64,000 nt of DNA, taken from NCBI GenBank assembly GCA_020631235.1, contig JAHDHQ010000006.1, forward strand, positions 114,785 to 178,784, read 5' to 3'. The position numbers were made by a program, and so were the translations under genes. Under the pieces are notes generated by a model. The model was not told the DNA's origin. It ran no database searches and was given only the letters and a program-made list of their open reading frames with translations. Each line of letters starts with the position of its first letter. Positions within the stretch are counted from its first letter, which is position 1. Positions 26,253-35,570 of the stretch are shown in pieces. Source of the stretch: Saprospiraceae bacterium (lineage in GTDB: Bacteria; Bacteroidota; Bacteroidia; Chitinophagales; Saprospiraceae).

Positions 26253-28982
26253 ATGACCTACGATAACTTTACCATAAAAGCTCAAGAATCCATATACAAA
26301 GCACAACAGTTAGCGGGCGCCATTGACCAACAACAAGTAGACACCACACACCTGCTGTTAGGGATCATCGAAACGGACGAAGCTATACCCAAGTTCTTGT
26401 TCGAGAAAATGGGCATCCCTATCCAAACGCTAAAACAAAAGCTTTCAACCGAAATCAAAAAATACCCAAAAGTAGAAGGAGCACAAAAACAATTTCTCAC
26501 CAATGACTCAAATCAAGCTTTAAGTCGAGCTAAAAAGGCTATGAAAGAATTTGGTGATGAGTACATTTCTGTCGAATTAATACTCCTAGGTATCATCAGT
26601 GGAAAAGATAGAGGAGCTACACTCCTAAAAGATATGGGAGCCACACAAAAAGACACCAAGGCAGCTATCAATGAACTAAGAAAGGGTAGAAAAGTGACAG
26701 ATCAAAACACAGATAATCAATACGGAGCATTGAAGAAGTTTGCCATAAATCTAAACGAAAGAGTAGAACAAGGCAAACTAGATCCTATCGTAGGTAGAGA
26801 TGAAGAAATACGACGGATCATGCATATTTTGTCGAGAAGAAAAAAGAATAATCCAATCTTAATCGGAGAAGCAGGAGTAGGAAAGACAGCCATAGTGGAA
26901 GGCATCGCGTGGAGGATTGTTAATAAAGATGTCCCTGAAAACCTATTAAGCAAAAAAATATTCTCTTTAGATATTGCCGCCTTAATCGCTGGAGCAAAAT
27001 ACAAAGGAGAATTTGAGGAGCGATTAAAAGCAGTGATTAAAGAAGTAGATAACTCTGCAGGGGAAGTGATTTTATTCATTGATGAAATACATACATTGAT
27101 CGGAGCAGGTGGTGGAAGCGGAGCCATGGATGCGGCTAATATTTTAAAACCAGCATTAGCTCGTGGTGAACTGCGAACGATAGGAGCAACAACCTTGGAT
27201 GAATATCAAAAATATTTCGAAAAAGATAAAGCTCTAGTAAGAAGGTTCCAAACCGTAGTCGTTGACGAACCGAGCATCGAAGACTGTATTTCCATCTTGA
27301 GAGGAATTCAAGATAAATATGAAGTGTACCACAAAATAGATATACTCGATGAAGCCCTTATTTCAGCAGTCGAACTTTCAGATAGGTACATTACAGAAAG
27401 ACAACTGCCAGATAAGGCCATAGATTTAATTGATGAAGCAGCAGCAAGATTAAGATTAGAACTCGATTCTGTCCCTGAAGAAATCGATGAGATGCAGCGG
27501 AAAGTACGCCAATTAGAAATCGAAAGGGAAGCGATTAAAAGAGAAAAAAACGATAAAAAGCTAAAGCTAATTACTAAACAAATTGCTGAAGCAAAAGAAA
27601 CGCTGGACAGCACCACAGCCAGATGGAAAAGTGAAAAAGAAGTGGTAGATAACATGCAAGCTATAAAAAAACGCATAGAAGAATTAGAGCACGAAGCAGA
27701 TACAGCGGAAAGAGCCAGCGATTTTGAAAAAGTGGCTAGAATTAGATACGGTGACTTAAAAAAAGAAGAAGAAGCTCTCAAAAAAGCTGAAGAAAAACTC
27801 GATAAATTACCAGAAACAAGCCGTTTTACAAACGAAGAAGTAACCGCTAATGATATTGCCGAAGTAGTGGCAAAATGGACAGGGATTCCAGTCACAAAAA
27901 TGCTAAAAAGCGAAAAAGATCGTTTGCTTAATCTAGAAGATGAGATAGGACAGCGGTTGATAGGACAAAAAGAAGCGGTTGTTGCAGTGGCTAATGCAGT
28001 AAGAAGAAATAGAGCTGGATTAGGAGATGCTAATAAACCCATAGGATCGTTTATATTTTTAGGACCGACAGGTGTAGGAAAAACAGAATTGGCCAAAACA
28101 CTAGCAGAGATGCTTTTTGATGATGAAAAAGCCATCACTAGAATCGATATGTCAGAATATCAAGAAAAACATTCTGTTTCGAGATTAGTCGGAGCACCTC
28201 CAGGATATGTGGGATACGATGAAGGAGGACAATTAACGGAAGCGGTAAGAAGAAGACCTTACTCTATTGTTTTATTGGACGAAATAGAAAAAGCACACCC
28301 AGACACCTTTAATATCCTCTTACAAGTATTGGATGACGGTCGCTTAACCGATAACAAAGGTAGAGTGGCAAACTTTAAAAACACCATTATTATCATGACC
28401 AGTAATATGGGTTCTGACACAATTTTAGAAAACTTCGAAGATTTACTTTCTGTAGGAGAAGAACATAGGTCAGAAATCATAGAAACCACCAAAGTAGAAG
28501 TTTTTGAGGTGTTGAAAGAAAGCCTAAGACCAGAGTTCTTAAACAGAATAGATGAAAAAATCATGTTCTTGCCACTCACTAAGGAAGAGATCAAACAAAT
28601 TGCATCTATTTTACTCAGAAAGCTCAGAAAAAATGTAGCCAAGCAAGAAATGAAAATCGAACTTTCAGATTCGGCAATGGATTTATTAGCTGATTTAGGA
28701 TACGACCCACAATTTGGAGCAAGACCTTTAAAAAGAGTCATCCAAAAAGAAATCATCAATGTACTTTCCATGAAGCTCCTAGCCGGTGATTTTGGTCCTG
28801 GAGATACGGTTTACATTGGCACCGATAAGAAAGGTTTTGTATTTGCTGACAAAGCTATCCAGTCAAAAGAAAAACCTGAAGTGGAAAAAAAGTCGAAGAG
28901 CCAGAAAAATGTAGAAAAACTAAAGAAGGCAACAAAGGATTTAAATGATGAGCTAGAGAATTTTAAACCAGAAGATAATTAA
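26253..28982 (+). CDS. clpB: ATP-dependent disaggregase ClpB
   Basis: A hexameric Hsp100 chaperone that threads aggregated proteins for refolding by DnaK. The 909-residue protein has the Clp N domain (1-145), AAA1 with Walker A GEAGVGKTAI (about 205) and LFIDEIHTLIGAG, the long coiled-coil M domain (about 405-525, rich in Glu/Lys) and AAA2 with GPTGVGKTEL (about 604). The full-length M domain separates it from ClpC. The last 45 residues are a Lys/Glu-rich tail that extends past the usual end. DnaJ and GrpE, its partners, are at 57 kb. It stands alone, ending in a strong terminator. Confidence 0.95.
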   Translation: MTYDNFTIKAQESIYKAQQLAGAIDQQQVDTTHLLLGIIETDEAIPKFLFEKMGIPIQTLKQKLSTEIKKYPKVEGAQKQFLTNDSNQALSRAKKAMKEFGDEYISVELILLGIISGKDRGATLLKDMGATQKDTKAAINELRKGRKVTDQNTDNQYGALKKFAINLNERVEQGKLDPIVGRDEEIRRIMHILSRRKKNNPILIGEAGVGKTAIVEGIAWRIVNKDVPENLLSKKIFSLDIAALIAGAKYKGEFEERLKAVIKEVDNSAGEVILFIDEIHTLIGAGGGSGAMDAANILKPALARGELRTIGATTLDEYQKYFEKDKALVRRFQTVVVDEPSIEDCISILRGIQDKYEVYHKIDILDEALISAVELSDRYITERQLPDKAIDLIDEAAARLRLELDSVPEEIDEMQRKVRQLEIEREAIKREKNDKKLKLITKQIAEAKETLDSTTARWKSEKEVVDNMQAIKKRIEELEHEADTAERASDFEKVARIRYGDLKKEEEALKKAEEKLDKLPETSRFTNEEVTANDIAEVVAKWTGIPVTKMLKSEKDRLLNLEDEIGQRLIGQKEAVVAVANAVRRNRAGLGDANKPIGSFIFLGPTGVGKTELAKTLAEMLFDDEKAITRIDMSEYQEKHSVSRLVGAPPGYVGYDEGGQLTEAVRRRPYSIVLLDEIEKAHPDTFNILLQVLDDGRLTDNKGRVANFKNTIIIMTSNMGSDTILENFEDLLSVGEEHRSEIIETTKVEVFEVLKESLRPEFLNRIDEKIMFLPLTKEEIKQIASILLRKLRKNVAKQEMKIELSDSAMDLLADLGYDPQFGARPLKRVIQKEIINVLSMKLLAGDFGPGDTVYIGTDKKGFVFADKAIQSKEKPEVEKKSKSQKNVEKLKKATKDLNDELENFKPEDN

Positions 28983-28989
28983 TAAATAT

Positions 28990-29023
28990 AGGTCTTAGTT
29001 TATATTTAACTAAGACCTTTTTT
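28990..29023. terminator. Intrinsic terminator between clpB and the convergent epimerase
   Basis: A perfect 11-bp stem AGGTCTTAGTT / AACTAAGACCT with a 7-base loop and a T run. On the minus strand the epimerase ends inside the tail, so it may serve both directions. Confidence 0.9.
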
Positions 29024-29936
29024 AGACTTTTCGCTCTTTCAAATCTAATAGAGCATGTTCTAAATCAGGATATTTATATGGAAAAACCCCGTTGTTCCAT
29101 CGCTTAGAACTTACTCTAGTACTATTGAGTAACATTTCACTCATATCACCCATTAATAGTTTAAGGCCCAATGCTGGGATAGGTAAAACAATAGCATAAG
29201 GTGCAAATACTTTTTTAATAAGTTTGGCCATATCTTTTAGCCTTACTGGTTCTAAACTAGTACCATTAAAAACACCATTTAAGGAATCATCTTCTATAAG
29301 CTTTAAAATCATACCACAGACATCATCGATATGTATCCATGGATAAAAAGCTTGCCCATCTCCAAAATAGCCGGAACCTCCTAATTTAGCAGGACTGATT
29401 AATTTAGGCAAGGCACCATCAAGCATGCTCAAAACAATACCTATTCTAAGTATGCTAAAACGATTTACCTGATTGGATAAAGCTTGATGAGCTTCTTCCC
29501 ATTGGACGCAACACTCGGATAAAAACCCAGAATTAGCTTGCCCATCTTCATAAATCCATTCGTCACCACGATGCCCATAATAACCAATGGCACTGGCGCC
29601 AACATAAACCGCTGGTTTTTGCTCTAGAGCATCTATCAACTTGGCTATGACTTTAGCACTGTTGACACGACTATCTATAAGCACTTTTTTTCTCTCTTCT
29701 GTCCATCGTTTATCAGCAATACCTGCACCTGTAAGATTAACAACAGCATAAAAAGACAAACTCGGATCTACATCAAATGACGACTTATGGAGATTCCATT
29801 GGTGATAATGTATCTGATCTTCTAGACGAGAAGCACCCCGCGTTAAAATATGAATGTCGTATTGATGTTTCAATAACGAAGATAATCTAAGGCCTATTAA
29901 ACCACTTCCTCCAGCAATGAGTATACGTTTCTTCAT
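29022..29936 (-). CDS. NAD-dependent epimerase-like protein, TIGR01777/YfcH family
   Basis: A 304-residue short-chain dehydrogenase-type protein. The N-terminal nucleotide-binding motif is GGSGLIGLRLS, followed by the family signatures VNLTGAGIADKRWTEERKK and ASAIGYYGHRGDE, and the C-terminal DUF1731 segment (PIPALGLKLLMGDMSEMLLNS). Members are widespread, but the substrate is not known; some are linked to cell-division phenotypes. It is convergent with clpB and divergent from the peptide-binding lipoprotein gene. Confidence 0.9.
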   Translation of the reverse strand: MKKRILIAGGSGLIGLRLSSLLKHQYDIHILTRGASRLEDQIHYHQWNLHKSSFDVDPSLSFYAVVNLTGAGIADKRWTEERKKVLIDSRVNSAKVIAKLIDALEQKPAVYVGASAIGYYGHRGDEWIYEDGQANSGFLSECCVQWEEAHQALSNQVNRFSILRIGIVLSMLDGALPKLISPAKLGGSGYFGDGQAFYPWIHIDDVCGMILKLIEDDSLNGVFNGTSLEPVRLKDMAKLIKKVFAPYAIVLPIPALGLKLLMGDMSEMLLNSTRVSSKRWNNGVFPYKYPDLEHALLDLKERKV

Positions 29937-30027
29937 AGTCGCTTTTTTGATAGTATAAGACTAATCGCCTAAGTATAAGTAAGCAAATGATAATTTTGTT
30001 TTATCTTTTATTCAAATATTAAAGGAG

Positions 30028-31740
30028 ATGAGGATTTTTATTTGTGTGGCTTTTGCTTTGTTAATGTTGGTTTCTTGTCAAGAAACAGAAAAAGTCGTAT
30101 CGGAAGGGAGTTTAAAAGTTTATTTATCTAGAGACCCAGAAAAACTAAACCCCGTGTTTAACCCCAAAGCAAATGCCAGAGAAGTTTACCAAAATATTTT
30201 TGTTCCTTTAGCAGATTACCATCCTGAAACACTAGAACTTTATCCCATCTTGATAGAGTCAGTGCCTACAGGAAAAATGGTTAATGATAGCACTGTCAGA
30301 TATACGATGTCCATTAGGAATGATGCTGTGTGGACAGACGGTACAGAAATAACAGGCCATGATTATGCTTTTACTATGAAAGCCATTATGCATCCAAGAG
30401 TTAATACTCCAAGCTGGAGAAGCTTAATCAGCAAAATAAAAGCAGTAAATGTCGATGCAGACAATCCAAAAATGTTTTCTGTTGATATGGATCAATCAAA
30501 TATGCTGACTAAAGAAATTGCAACAACAAACTATATTTTACCCAAACATGTGTATGACCCAAAAGGTGTTTTGGACAGTAAAACCTTAGCTTTCTTTGCA
30601 CAAAAAAACATAGAGGATTTAATGGCCTTAGATAGCACATTAATTGATTTTGCAAACGCTTTTAATGATCCAATAAACTACAGAACAAATTTAGTTAATG
30701 CTGGACCATACACCCTAGAAACATGGGAAAGTGATCAATATATCGTGTTAAAAAGAAAACAAAACTATTGGGGAGATAATTATCCTAAAAATCCTTTTTT
30801 ACAAGGCTTTTCTCAAGAAATAATCTTCAAAATATTTGCAGACGAATTGACTGCTTTTACCAATTTTAAAAATGGTGGAATGGATGTTATGAAGTTTAAA
30901 ACAAGCAATTACTTTCTAGGGCTTAAAGATTCCTCTTCCACACTATCTGAAAACTACAATTTCGAATCGCCACAATTAATGCGCTATTATTATATAGCCT
31001 TAAACCATCGACGAAAAGGTTTGGACGAGCCAGCTGTCAGAAAAGCCCTAGCACATGCTCTGGATGTGGATGCATTGATTAAAATCATAGAAAAAGATTA
31101 TGGGAGTCGATCCACAGGACCTATACATCCTTCAAAGCCATATTATAATCAAGCATTAAAACCAATAGAAAAAGACATAGAAACAGCTAAAAAATGGTTA
31201 TCAGAAGCGGGATGGTCAGATAGCAATGACAACAATATACTAGATAAAGACGGCACTGAACTCTCTTTTGATTTATTGGCGTCACCTAGTGAATTAGCAC
31301 AACAAGTATCCCTTGTTTTTAAAGAAGGGTGCAAGCAAATAGGTGTCAATATTAATATTGTTCAGAAAAGCCCTAGGGTTTTCGTCAGAGAGAATGTAAA
31401 TACATATGACTATGATATGGCAGCATTAGCTCAAACATTAGATGCAAATCCAGATGATCCAAGTTATAGGTGGCATAGCTCCAAGGCGATTGTGGGAGGA
31501 AGCAACATAACCGGTTATTCTAATCAAAAAAACGACCAGGTTATTGATGAAATATTAATGACCAAAGATGAAGCTAGAAGGTCTGCTTTGTATAAAGAAT
31601 TTCAGGAGTTATTGTACGAAGACCAAGCGGCCATATTCTTATATTCTCCGACAGAAAAAATAGCTATTAGAACTAACTGGGAAGGAAAAGGCACTTCAAA
31701 AAGACCCGGTTATTTGTTAAACACGTTTAAAAAAAACTGA
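30028..31740 (+). CDS. Peptide ABC transporter substrate-binding lipoprotein (SBP family 5)
   Basis: A 570-residue lipoprotein (MRIFICVAFALLMLVSC, lipobox Cys17) of the OppA/DppA class. Signatures include LYPILIESVP, DAVWTDGTEITGHDYAFTMK, a middle RYYYIALNHRRKGLDEPAVRKALAHALD and the C-terminal lobe with YRWHSS. It captures peptides or similar solutes at the outer face of the inner membrane. Its permeases are not next to it; two Opp-type permease genes lie about 18 kb away (49.8-52.3 kb, opposite strand) and may be its partners. AAAGGAG precedes the ATG. The stop is four bases from that of the convergent prfA. Confidence 0.9.
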   Translation: MRIFICVAFALLMLVSCQETEKVVSEGSLKVYLSRDPEKLNPVFNPKANAREVYQNIFVPLADYHPETLELYPILIESVPTGKMVNDSTVRYTMSIRNDAVWTDGTEITGHDYAFTMKAIMHPRVNTPSWRSLISKIKAVNVDADNPKMFSVDMDQSNMLTKEIATTNYILPKHVYDPKGVLDSKTLAFFAQKNIEDLMALDSTLIDFANAFNDPINYRTNLVNAGPYTLETWESDQYIVLKRKQNYWGDNYPKNPFLQGFSQEIIFKIFADELTAFTNFKNGGMDVMKFKTSNYFLGLKDSSSTLSENYNFESPQLMRYYYIALNHRRKGLDEPAVRKALAHALDVDALIKIIEKDYGSRSTGPIHPSKPYYNQALKPIEKDIETAKKWLSEAGWSDSNDNNILDKDGTELSFDLLASPSELAQQVSLVFKEGCKQIGVNINIVQKSPRVFVRENVNTYDYDMAALAQTLDANPDDPSYRWHSSKAIVGGSNITGYSNQKNDQVIDEILMTKDEARRSALYKEFQELLYEDQAAIFLYSPTEKIAIRTNWEGKGTSKRPGYLLNTFKKN

Positions 31741-31743
31741 GGA

Positions 31744-32814
31744 TTAATCAGCGTCACCAGCCTGCATTTTACTCGCGTTTTCAGCCATTATCAGGGCGTC
31801 GATGACTCCTTTTAAATCACCATCCATGATTTTATCTAGGCTATAAAGTGTGAGGTTTATTCGATGGTCCGTTACTCTATTTTGTGGATAGTTATAAGTT
31901 CTGATTTTATCTGATCTATCTCCAGAACCAACGAGTGATTTTCGTTTATCTGCATGTTCAGTTTTTGCGCGTGTTTCGGTTACTTCACGTATTTTTTGAT
32001 ACAAACGCTGTAATGCAATTTCTCTATTTTTATGTTGGGATCTTGAGTCGGTACTTTCGGCGGCAATTCCAGTAGGAATATGAGTAAAACGCACTCCTGA
32101 TTCTGTTTTATTTACATGCTGTCCTCCGGCACCACTCGCTCTAAAGGTGTCTACTCTTAATTCGTCTTTTCGAATATCGATATCTTCCATTTCAAATTTA
32201 GGAAGAACAGCTACTGTGACTGCTGAAGTATGGACTCTACCTTGAGATTCCGTTTTAGGCACTCTTTGGACTCTATGTGCTCCCGATTCAAACTTTAAAG
32301 TGCCATATACATCGTTTCCAAATACTTCAAAAACAATTTTACTATAGCCACCAGCGGTACCTTCATTGAGATCTAGAATTTCTGTCTTAAAACCTACCGT
32401 TTCAAAAAACTTAGTATACAAACGATGAAGATCGCCTACAAAAATACTCGCTTCATTACCACCCGTACCTGCTCTAATTTCCATAACGACATCTTTATCA
32501 TCATCTGGATCTTTGGGGATAAGCATGATTTTGATCTCCTCTTCCATCTGCTCACGAGTGCTCTTTAATTCCTCCAGCTCCATTTTAGCCATTTCTCTCA
32601 TTTCAGCATCGTCTTCTTTTAACATGCTTGTAGCTGAGACTGTATTTTCTAATACATTTTTATACCTTAAGTAGACATTTGATATTGCCTCCAAACCTTT
32701 ATAATCCTTATTAAGCTTAGTATATCGTTTCATATCGGAAACCACTTCCGGATCAGATAACTGTTCCTGAAGCTGCAAAAAACGATTATAAATGGATTCT
32801 AGTTTTTCCAGCAT
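31744..32814 (-). CDS. prfA: Peptide chain release factor 1
   Basis: Releases the finished protein at UAG and UAA stop codons. The 356-residue protein has the GGQ motif in GAGGQHVNKTESGVRF, which enters the peptidyl-transferase centre, and the tripeptide-type motif PKT in RVPKTESQGRVHTSAVT for stop-codon reading. Class PxT marks RF1 rather than RF2. The start is set at ATG 32814 (MLEKLESIYNRF), the family N terminus; the frame is open 16 codons further upstream but that part is unlike RF1. A TACATTTG box lies 19 bases above the ATG. Confidence 0.97.
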   Translation of the reverse strand: MLEKLESIYNRFLQLQEQLSDPEVVSDMKRYTKLNKDYKGLEAISNVYLRYKNVLENTVSATSMLKEDDAEMREMAKMELEELKSTREQMEEEIKIMLIPKDPDDDKDVVMEIRAGTGGNEASIFVGDLHRLYTKFFETVGFKTEILDLNEGTAGGYSKIVFEVFGNDVYGTLKFESGAHRVQRVPKTESQGRVHTSAVTVAVLPKFEMEDIDIRKDELRVDTFRASGAGGQHVNKTESGVRFTHIPTGIAAESTDSRSQHKNREIALQRLYQKIREVTETRAKTEHADKRKSLVGSGDRSDKIRTYNYPQNRVTDHRINLTLYSLDKIMDGDLKGVIDALIMAENASKMQAGDAD

Positions 32815-32832
32815 GGTAATAATTTGAAGGTG

Positions 32833-32840
32833 CAAATGTA
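32833..32840 (-). promoter_or_regulatory. -7 promoter box of prfA
   Basis: On the minus strand TACATTTG is a full TAnnTTTG match, 18 bases upstream of the ATG at 32814. No TTG at -33 spacing was found. Confidence 0.45.
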
Positions 32841-32948
32841 AGAAAGGGAAGATAAAAAACACCTAGGCGTTTAGCCAATGTATCTAAAAAGAAGAGACCT
32901 AAGCCGTAAAGCTCAAATCTCATTATTTTTTACAAAGTTCAGAAAGAC

Positions 32949-33182
32949 TTATCCTTGAAAACTCTGTTTAATCCTATTTAGGATCTCATCAGACACTTTT
33001 GTGCGTCTAATATTGGCTTTTAAAAACTCTCTAGCCGTTTTTTCTTGATTGAAAATTTCATTGCTCTTTGGATTCGCATTTACATGATCGAGAAGCTGTT
33101 GCTCATCTTCTTTGCTTAATGCGTTATCAAAGTAAAGGCTTACATTTTTTTGAATATTTTGAATATTGTCAAAATTTTGCAT
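32949..33182 (-). CDS. Small anti-sigma-type partner of the ECF sigma factor
   Basis: A 77-residue soluble protein, QNVSLYFDNALSKEDEQQLLDHVNANP near the start and a basic C terminus with RTKVSDEILNRIKQSF. It lies 45 bases behind the ECF sigma gene on the same strand. Small proteins of this type, with the LYFDNAL and HVxANPK signatures, are usual neighbours of RpoE-like sigma factors in Flavobacteriia and are annotated as anti-sigma or zinc-finger-like factors. Here there is no Cys or His cluster for zinc (a single His) and no membrane helix, so control by a membrane signal is unlikely. The function is inferred from context. Confidence 0.65.
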   Translation of the reverse strand: MQNFDNIQNIQKNVSLYFDNALSKEDEQQLLDHVNANPKSNEIFNQEKTAREFLKANIRRTKVSDEILNRIKQSFQG

Positions 33183-33227
33183 GGTTTTTAGTTTAAAAAA
33201 TCATCTTAAAAAAGAAATACCGTCGTC

Positions 33228-33848
33228 TTATTCTTCTTCTGTTTTCGTACCCCTAACATCTACATACCCTAGAGTAGTAGCGTAGTTTTTCAATTTTTCT
33301 TTTAACATGTTCCTTGCTCGAAATAGTCTAGATCTCACTGTACCGATAGGTATGTCTATAATTTTAGCAATTTCTTCGTACTTGAATCCTTCTATGTCAC
33401 ATAGGAGAATTACTGTTCTAAAGTCAACGGGAAGAGCATTAATGGCAACAGTGACCTCATCGCCCATGATGTTCTTAAAAATCTCTTCTCTTAAATCAAG
33501 GTATCCTGTAGCTCCTTTGTCTTCGTCTGTATCGTGGTAACTAATAAAGTCTTCAAAATCTACTTTTGAAGGCCTTTTCGAACGCTTACGGTACTCGTTG
33601 ATGTAAGCGTTTTTCAAAATTTTAAACAACCAAGCCTTAGCATTAGTTCCCTCTAAATAACGATCCACAAATCTATGGGCCTTCATAAAGGTTTCTTGCA
33701 CTAAATCATTAGCATCTTCTTCATTGTAGGTAAGGTGGAAAGCAAATGTTTTTAATGCATCCGCATGAGGCAAGAATTCGTTGTTAAATATCCTTAAATA
33801 TTTCTCTTTGTTGTTCGACACTTGTTTTACAATTGGTCGGTCAAACAT
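33228..33848 (-). CDS. ECF RNA polymerase sigma factor (RpoE-like)
   Basis: A 206-residue extracytoplasmic-function sigma factor. Region 2 includes DANDLVQETFMKAHRFVDRYLEGTNAKAWLFKILKNAYINEYRKR (core binding and -10 recognition), and region 4 has LPVDFRTVILLCDIEGFKYEEIAKIIDIPIGTVRSRLFRARNMLKEKL (-35 recognition helix-turn-helix). A short acidic linker connects them. It forms a pair with the 77-residue protein downstream. Sigma factors of this kind are common in Bacteroidota and often control stress responses; no target promoter can be named from this window. Confidence 0.93.
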   Translation of the reverse strand: MFDRPIVKQVSNNKEKYLRIFNNEFLPHADALKTFAFHLTYNEEDANDLVQETFMKAHRFVDRYLEGTNAKAWLFKILKNAYINEYRKRSKRPSKVDFEDFISYHDTDEDKGATGYLDLREEIFKNIMGDEVTVAINALPVDFRTVILLCDIEGFKYEEIAKIIDIPIGTVRSRLFRARNMLKEKLKNYATTLGYVDVRGTKTEEE

Positions 33849-33878
33849 ACGGCAAATTATACTTACATGATTGATTAA

Positions 33879-34517
33879 CTATCCAAAAACCTCGATAATT
33901 TCAGAATCTACACAAACAAAAACGCGATCAGCTTTCAAAGGTTTTATGGTAAAACCCCCGGTAAAACTGCCAAACGCAGGGAGTAAGGCTTGGTGTTTAC
34001 CAAAATGGAAACAGGCTAATCGGATGGATTGATTTCCTTTACCTTGCATCCGTACACAAGGGTGGATATGACCTGAAATGGTATAAAAATCACCGAGCTC
34101 CTCTGATGGCTCATGTGTAAATAGAAAAGGCCCGATCTTTAATTGATCCATAATTTCTACACCATAGTCTATGTAAATTTGTGGATTAAAAACATCATGA
34201 TTTCCCAAAACCAGTTTAAATGTTAAATGTTTAAAATTTTTTAGAATGGATAAAAATTCAAGACATTCTTCGTTAATAGTGGAATGAAACAAATCCCCTA
34301 AAAACACGACAGTTTGCAAGTCATGCGCAGTGAGTAGATGTAATATGGATGCCCAGTTTTTTTGTATACCATTTCTAGGTATCCCAATGCCGTTTTTTCT
34401 AAAATGAGTAATCTTTCCAAAATGTAAATCGGAAACAATAAGCGTTTTGAATTTAGAATATATGATGGCTTTTTCTGGAAGCAAGACTAAATTTTCATTC
34501 TCGATATTAATCTCCAA
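33879..34517 (-). CDS. pdeM: Ligase-associated metallophosphoesterase PdeM
   Basis: A calcineurin-like phosphoesterase of the PdeM family, often linked in genomes with LigD-type ligase and exonuclease genes in DNA repair; none of those is seen here. Metal-binding motifs are all present: SDLHFGK, GDLFHS, GNHDVF, FTHEP and GHIHP. No ATG precedes the domain. The TTG at 34517 gives MEINIENENLVLLPEKAI, which fits the family start; a TTG at 34544 would add nine residues but overlaps a TAATTTG sequence that may be part of the promoter. It diverges from serA. Confidence 0.85.
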   Translation of the reverse strand: MEINIENENLVLLPEKAIIYSKFKTLIVSDLHFGKITHFRKNGIGIPRNGIQKNWASILHLLTAHDLQTVVFLGDLFHSTINEECLEFLSILKNFKHLTFKLVLGNHDVFNPQIYIDYGVEIMDQLKIGPFLFTHEPSEELGDFYTISGHIHPCVRMQGKGNQSIRLACFHFGKHQALLPAFGSFTGGFTIKPLKADRVFVCVDSEIIEVFG

Positions 34518-34625
34518 AGTAGATTCTCTTTGATATTTATGCAAATTAGCTAGGTATTATAAAGGATTGTGTTTCTTTGTAACATAAAGAAATTAAAAAA
34601 TTCTAATATAAAATATACCACATCT

Positions 34626-35570
34626 ATGTATAAGATATTAGCCAATGATGGAATCCACCCAACTGGGAAAAAAATGCTGGAAGAAGCAGGTTTTGAAGTT
34701 GACACAGAACACATACCAATGGACGACATTGGCAATCACCTAAATAAGTATGATGGAATCATTGTCAGAAGTGCTACTAAAGTTAGAAAAGAGCTTATCG
34801 ATGCATGCCCCAATCTAAAAGTTATAGCGCGAGCGGGAGTAGGCATGGATAATATAGATGTCGATTATGCTCGTTCGATCGGAAGACATGTGATTAATAC
34901 ACCTGCAGCATCTTCTAGATCGGTGGCAGAGTTAGTGTTTGGGCATTTTATCAGTTTATCTAGAGGACTGTATAAATCGAATAGAGAAATGCCGACCAAA
35001 GGAAATACAGCATTTAAAAATCTAAAAAAATCATATTCAAAAGGTGGTGAATTAAAAGGTAAAACCCTGGGAGTTGTAGGTTTAGGTAGGATAGGTTGTG
35101 AAGTAATTAAAATTGCAGTAGGCATGGAAATGAATATCCTTGCGCACGATCCATTTGTCGATAAAAGATCTTTAGCCATTAATGTTTTAGGGGAGCAGAT
35201 CAATGTCGAGATTGTTAGCGAGCCTATGTCTAAGGTATTATCTTCAGCAGACTTTATAACCTTGCATGTTCCAAGCTTAGGGAAACCACTGATTGATGCG
35301 GATGCTTTTAAACAAATGAAAGATGGTGTTATTTTGGTCAATGCTGCCAGAGGTGGTGTTGTAAACGAAGAAGACCTATTGTCTGCTTTATCCTCGGGAA
35401 AAGTTGGGGCTTGTGGCTTGGATGTATTCGAAAATGAGCCTACACCTAAGCATGAAATTTTAATGGCCGAAGGCATATCTCTTTCTCCACATATAGGTGC
35501 ATCTACGGTTGATGCTCAAGAAAACATCGGTATCGAATTAGCCAATCAATTTAAAGCCATTCTAGCTTAA
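34626..35570 (+). CDS. serA: D-3-phosphoglycerate dehydrogenase, short form
   Basis: First step of serine synthesis: oxidises 3-phosphoglycerate to 3-phosphohydroxypyruvate with NAD. The 314-residue protein is the short type without ACT or ASB regulatory domains, so serine feedback at an ACT domain is absent. Signatures are the Rossmann loop [12 protein letters not shown], catalytic Arg in [13 protein letters not shown], Glu in DVFENEPTP, and His in SPHIGAST. The ATG at 34626 is chosen because [12 protein letters not shown] is the family N terminus. The stop overlaps the ATG of the next gene by one base (TAATG), a sign of coupled translation. Confidence 0.95.
   Translation: MYKILANDGIHPTGKKMLEEAGFEVDTEHIPMDDIGNHLNKYDGIIVRSATKVRKELIDACPNLKVIARAGVGMDNIDVDYARSIGRHVINTPAASSRSVAELVFGHFISLSRGLYKSNREMPTKGNTAFKNLKKSYSKGGELKGKTLGVVGLGRIGCEVIKIAVGMEMNILAHDPFVDKRSLAINVLGEQINVEIVSEPMSKVLSSADFITLHVPSLGKPLIDADAFKQMKDGVILVNAARGGVVNEEDLLSALSSGKVGACGLDVFENEPTPKHEILMAEGISLSPHIGASTVDAQENIGIELANQFKAILA

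Noticed and set aside
25884..26306. A 140-codon minus-strand frame over tatA and the start of clpB
   Set aside because: It runs through the tatA gene and its terminator, and the product shows no recognisable family.
27308..28138. A 276-codon open frame on the minus strand inside clpB
   Set aside because: It lies fully within the well-supported clpB gene, is very Ser/Leu-rich as expected for a mirror frame, and has no domain or promoter.
26253..28982. Calling the Hsp100 gene clpC
   Set aside because: The full-length coiled-coil M domain between the two AAA modules is that of ClpB; ClpC has a much shorter one.
34865..35476. A 203-codon minus-strand frame inside serA
   Set aside because: Mirror frame of a clear enzyme gene; no promoter, no family match.
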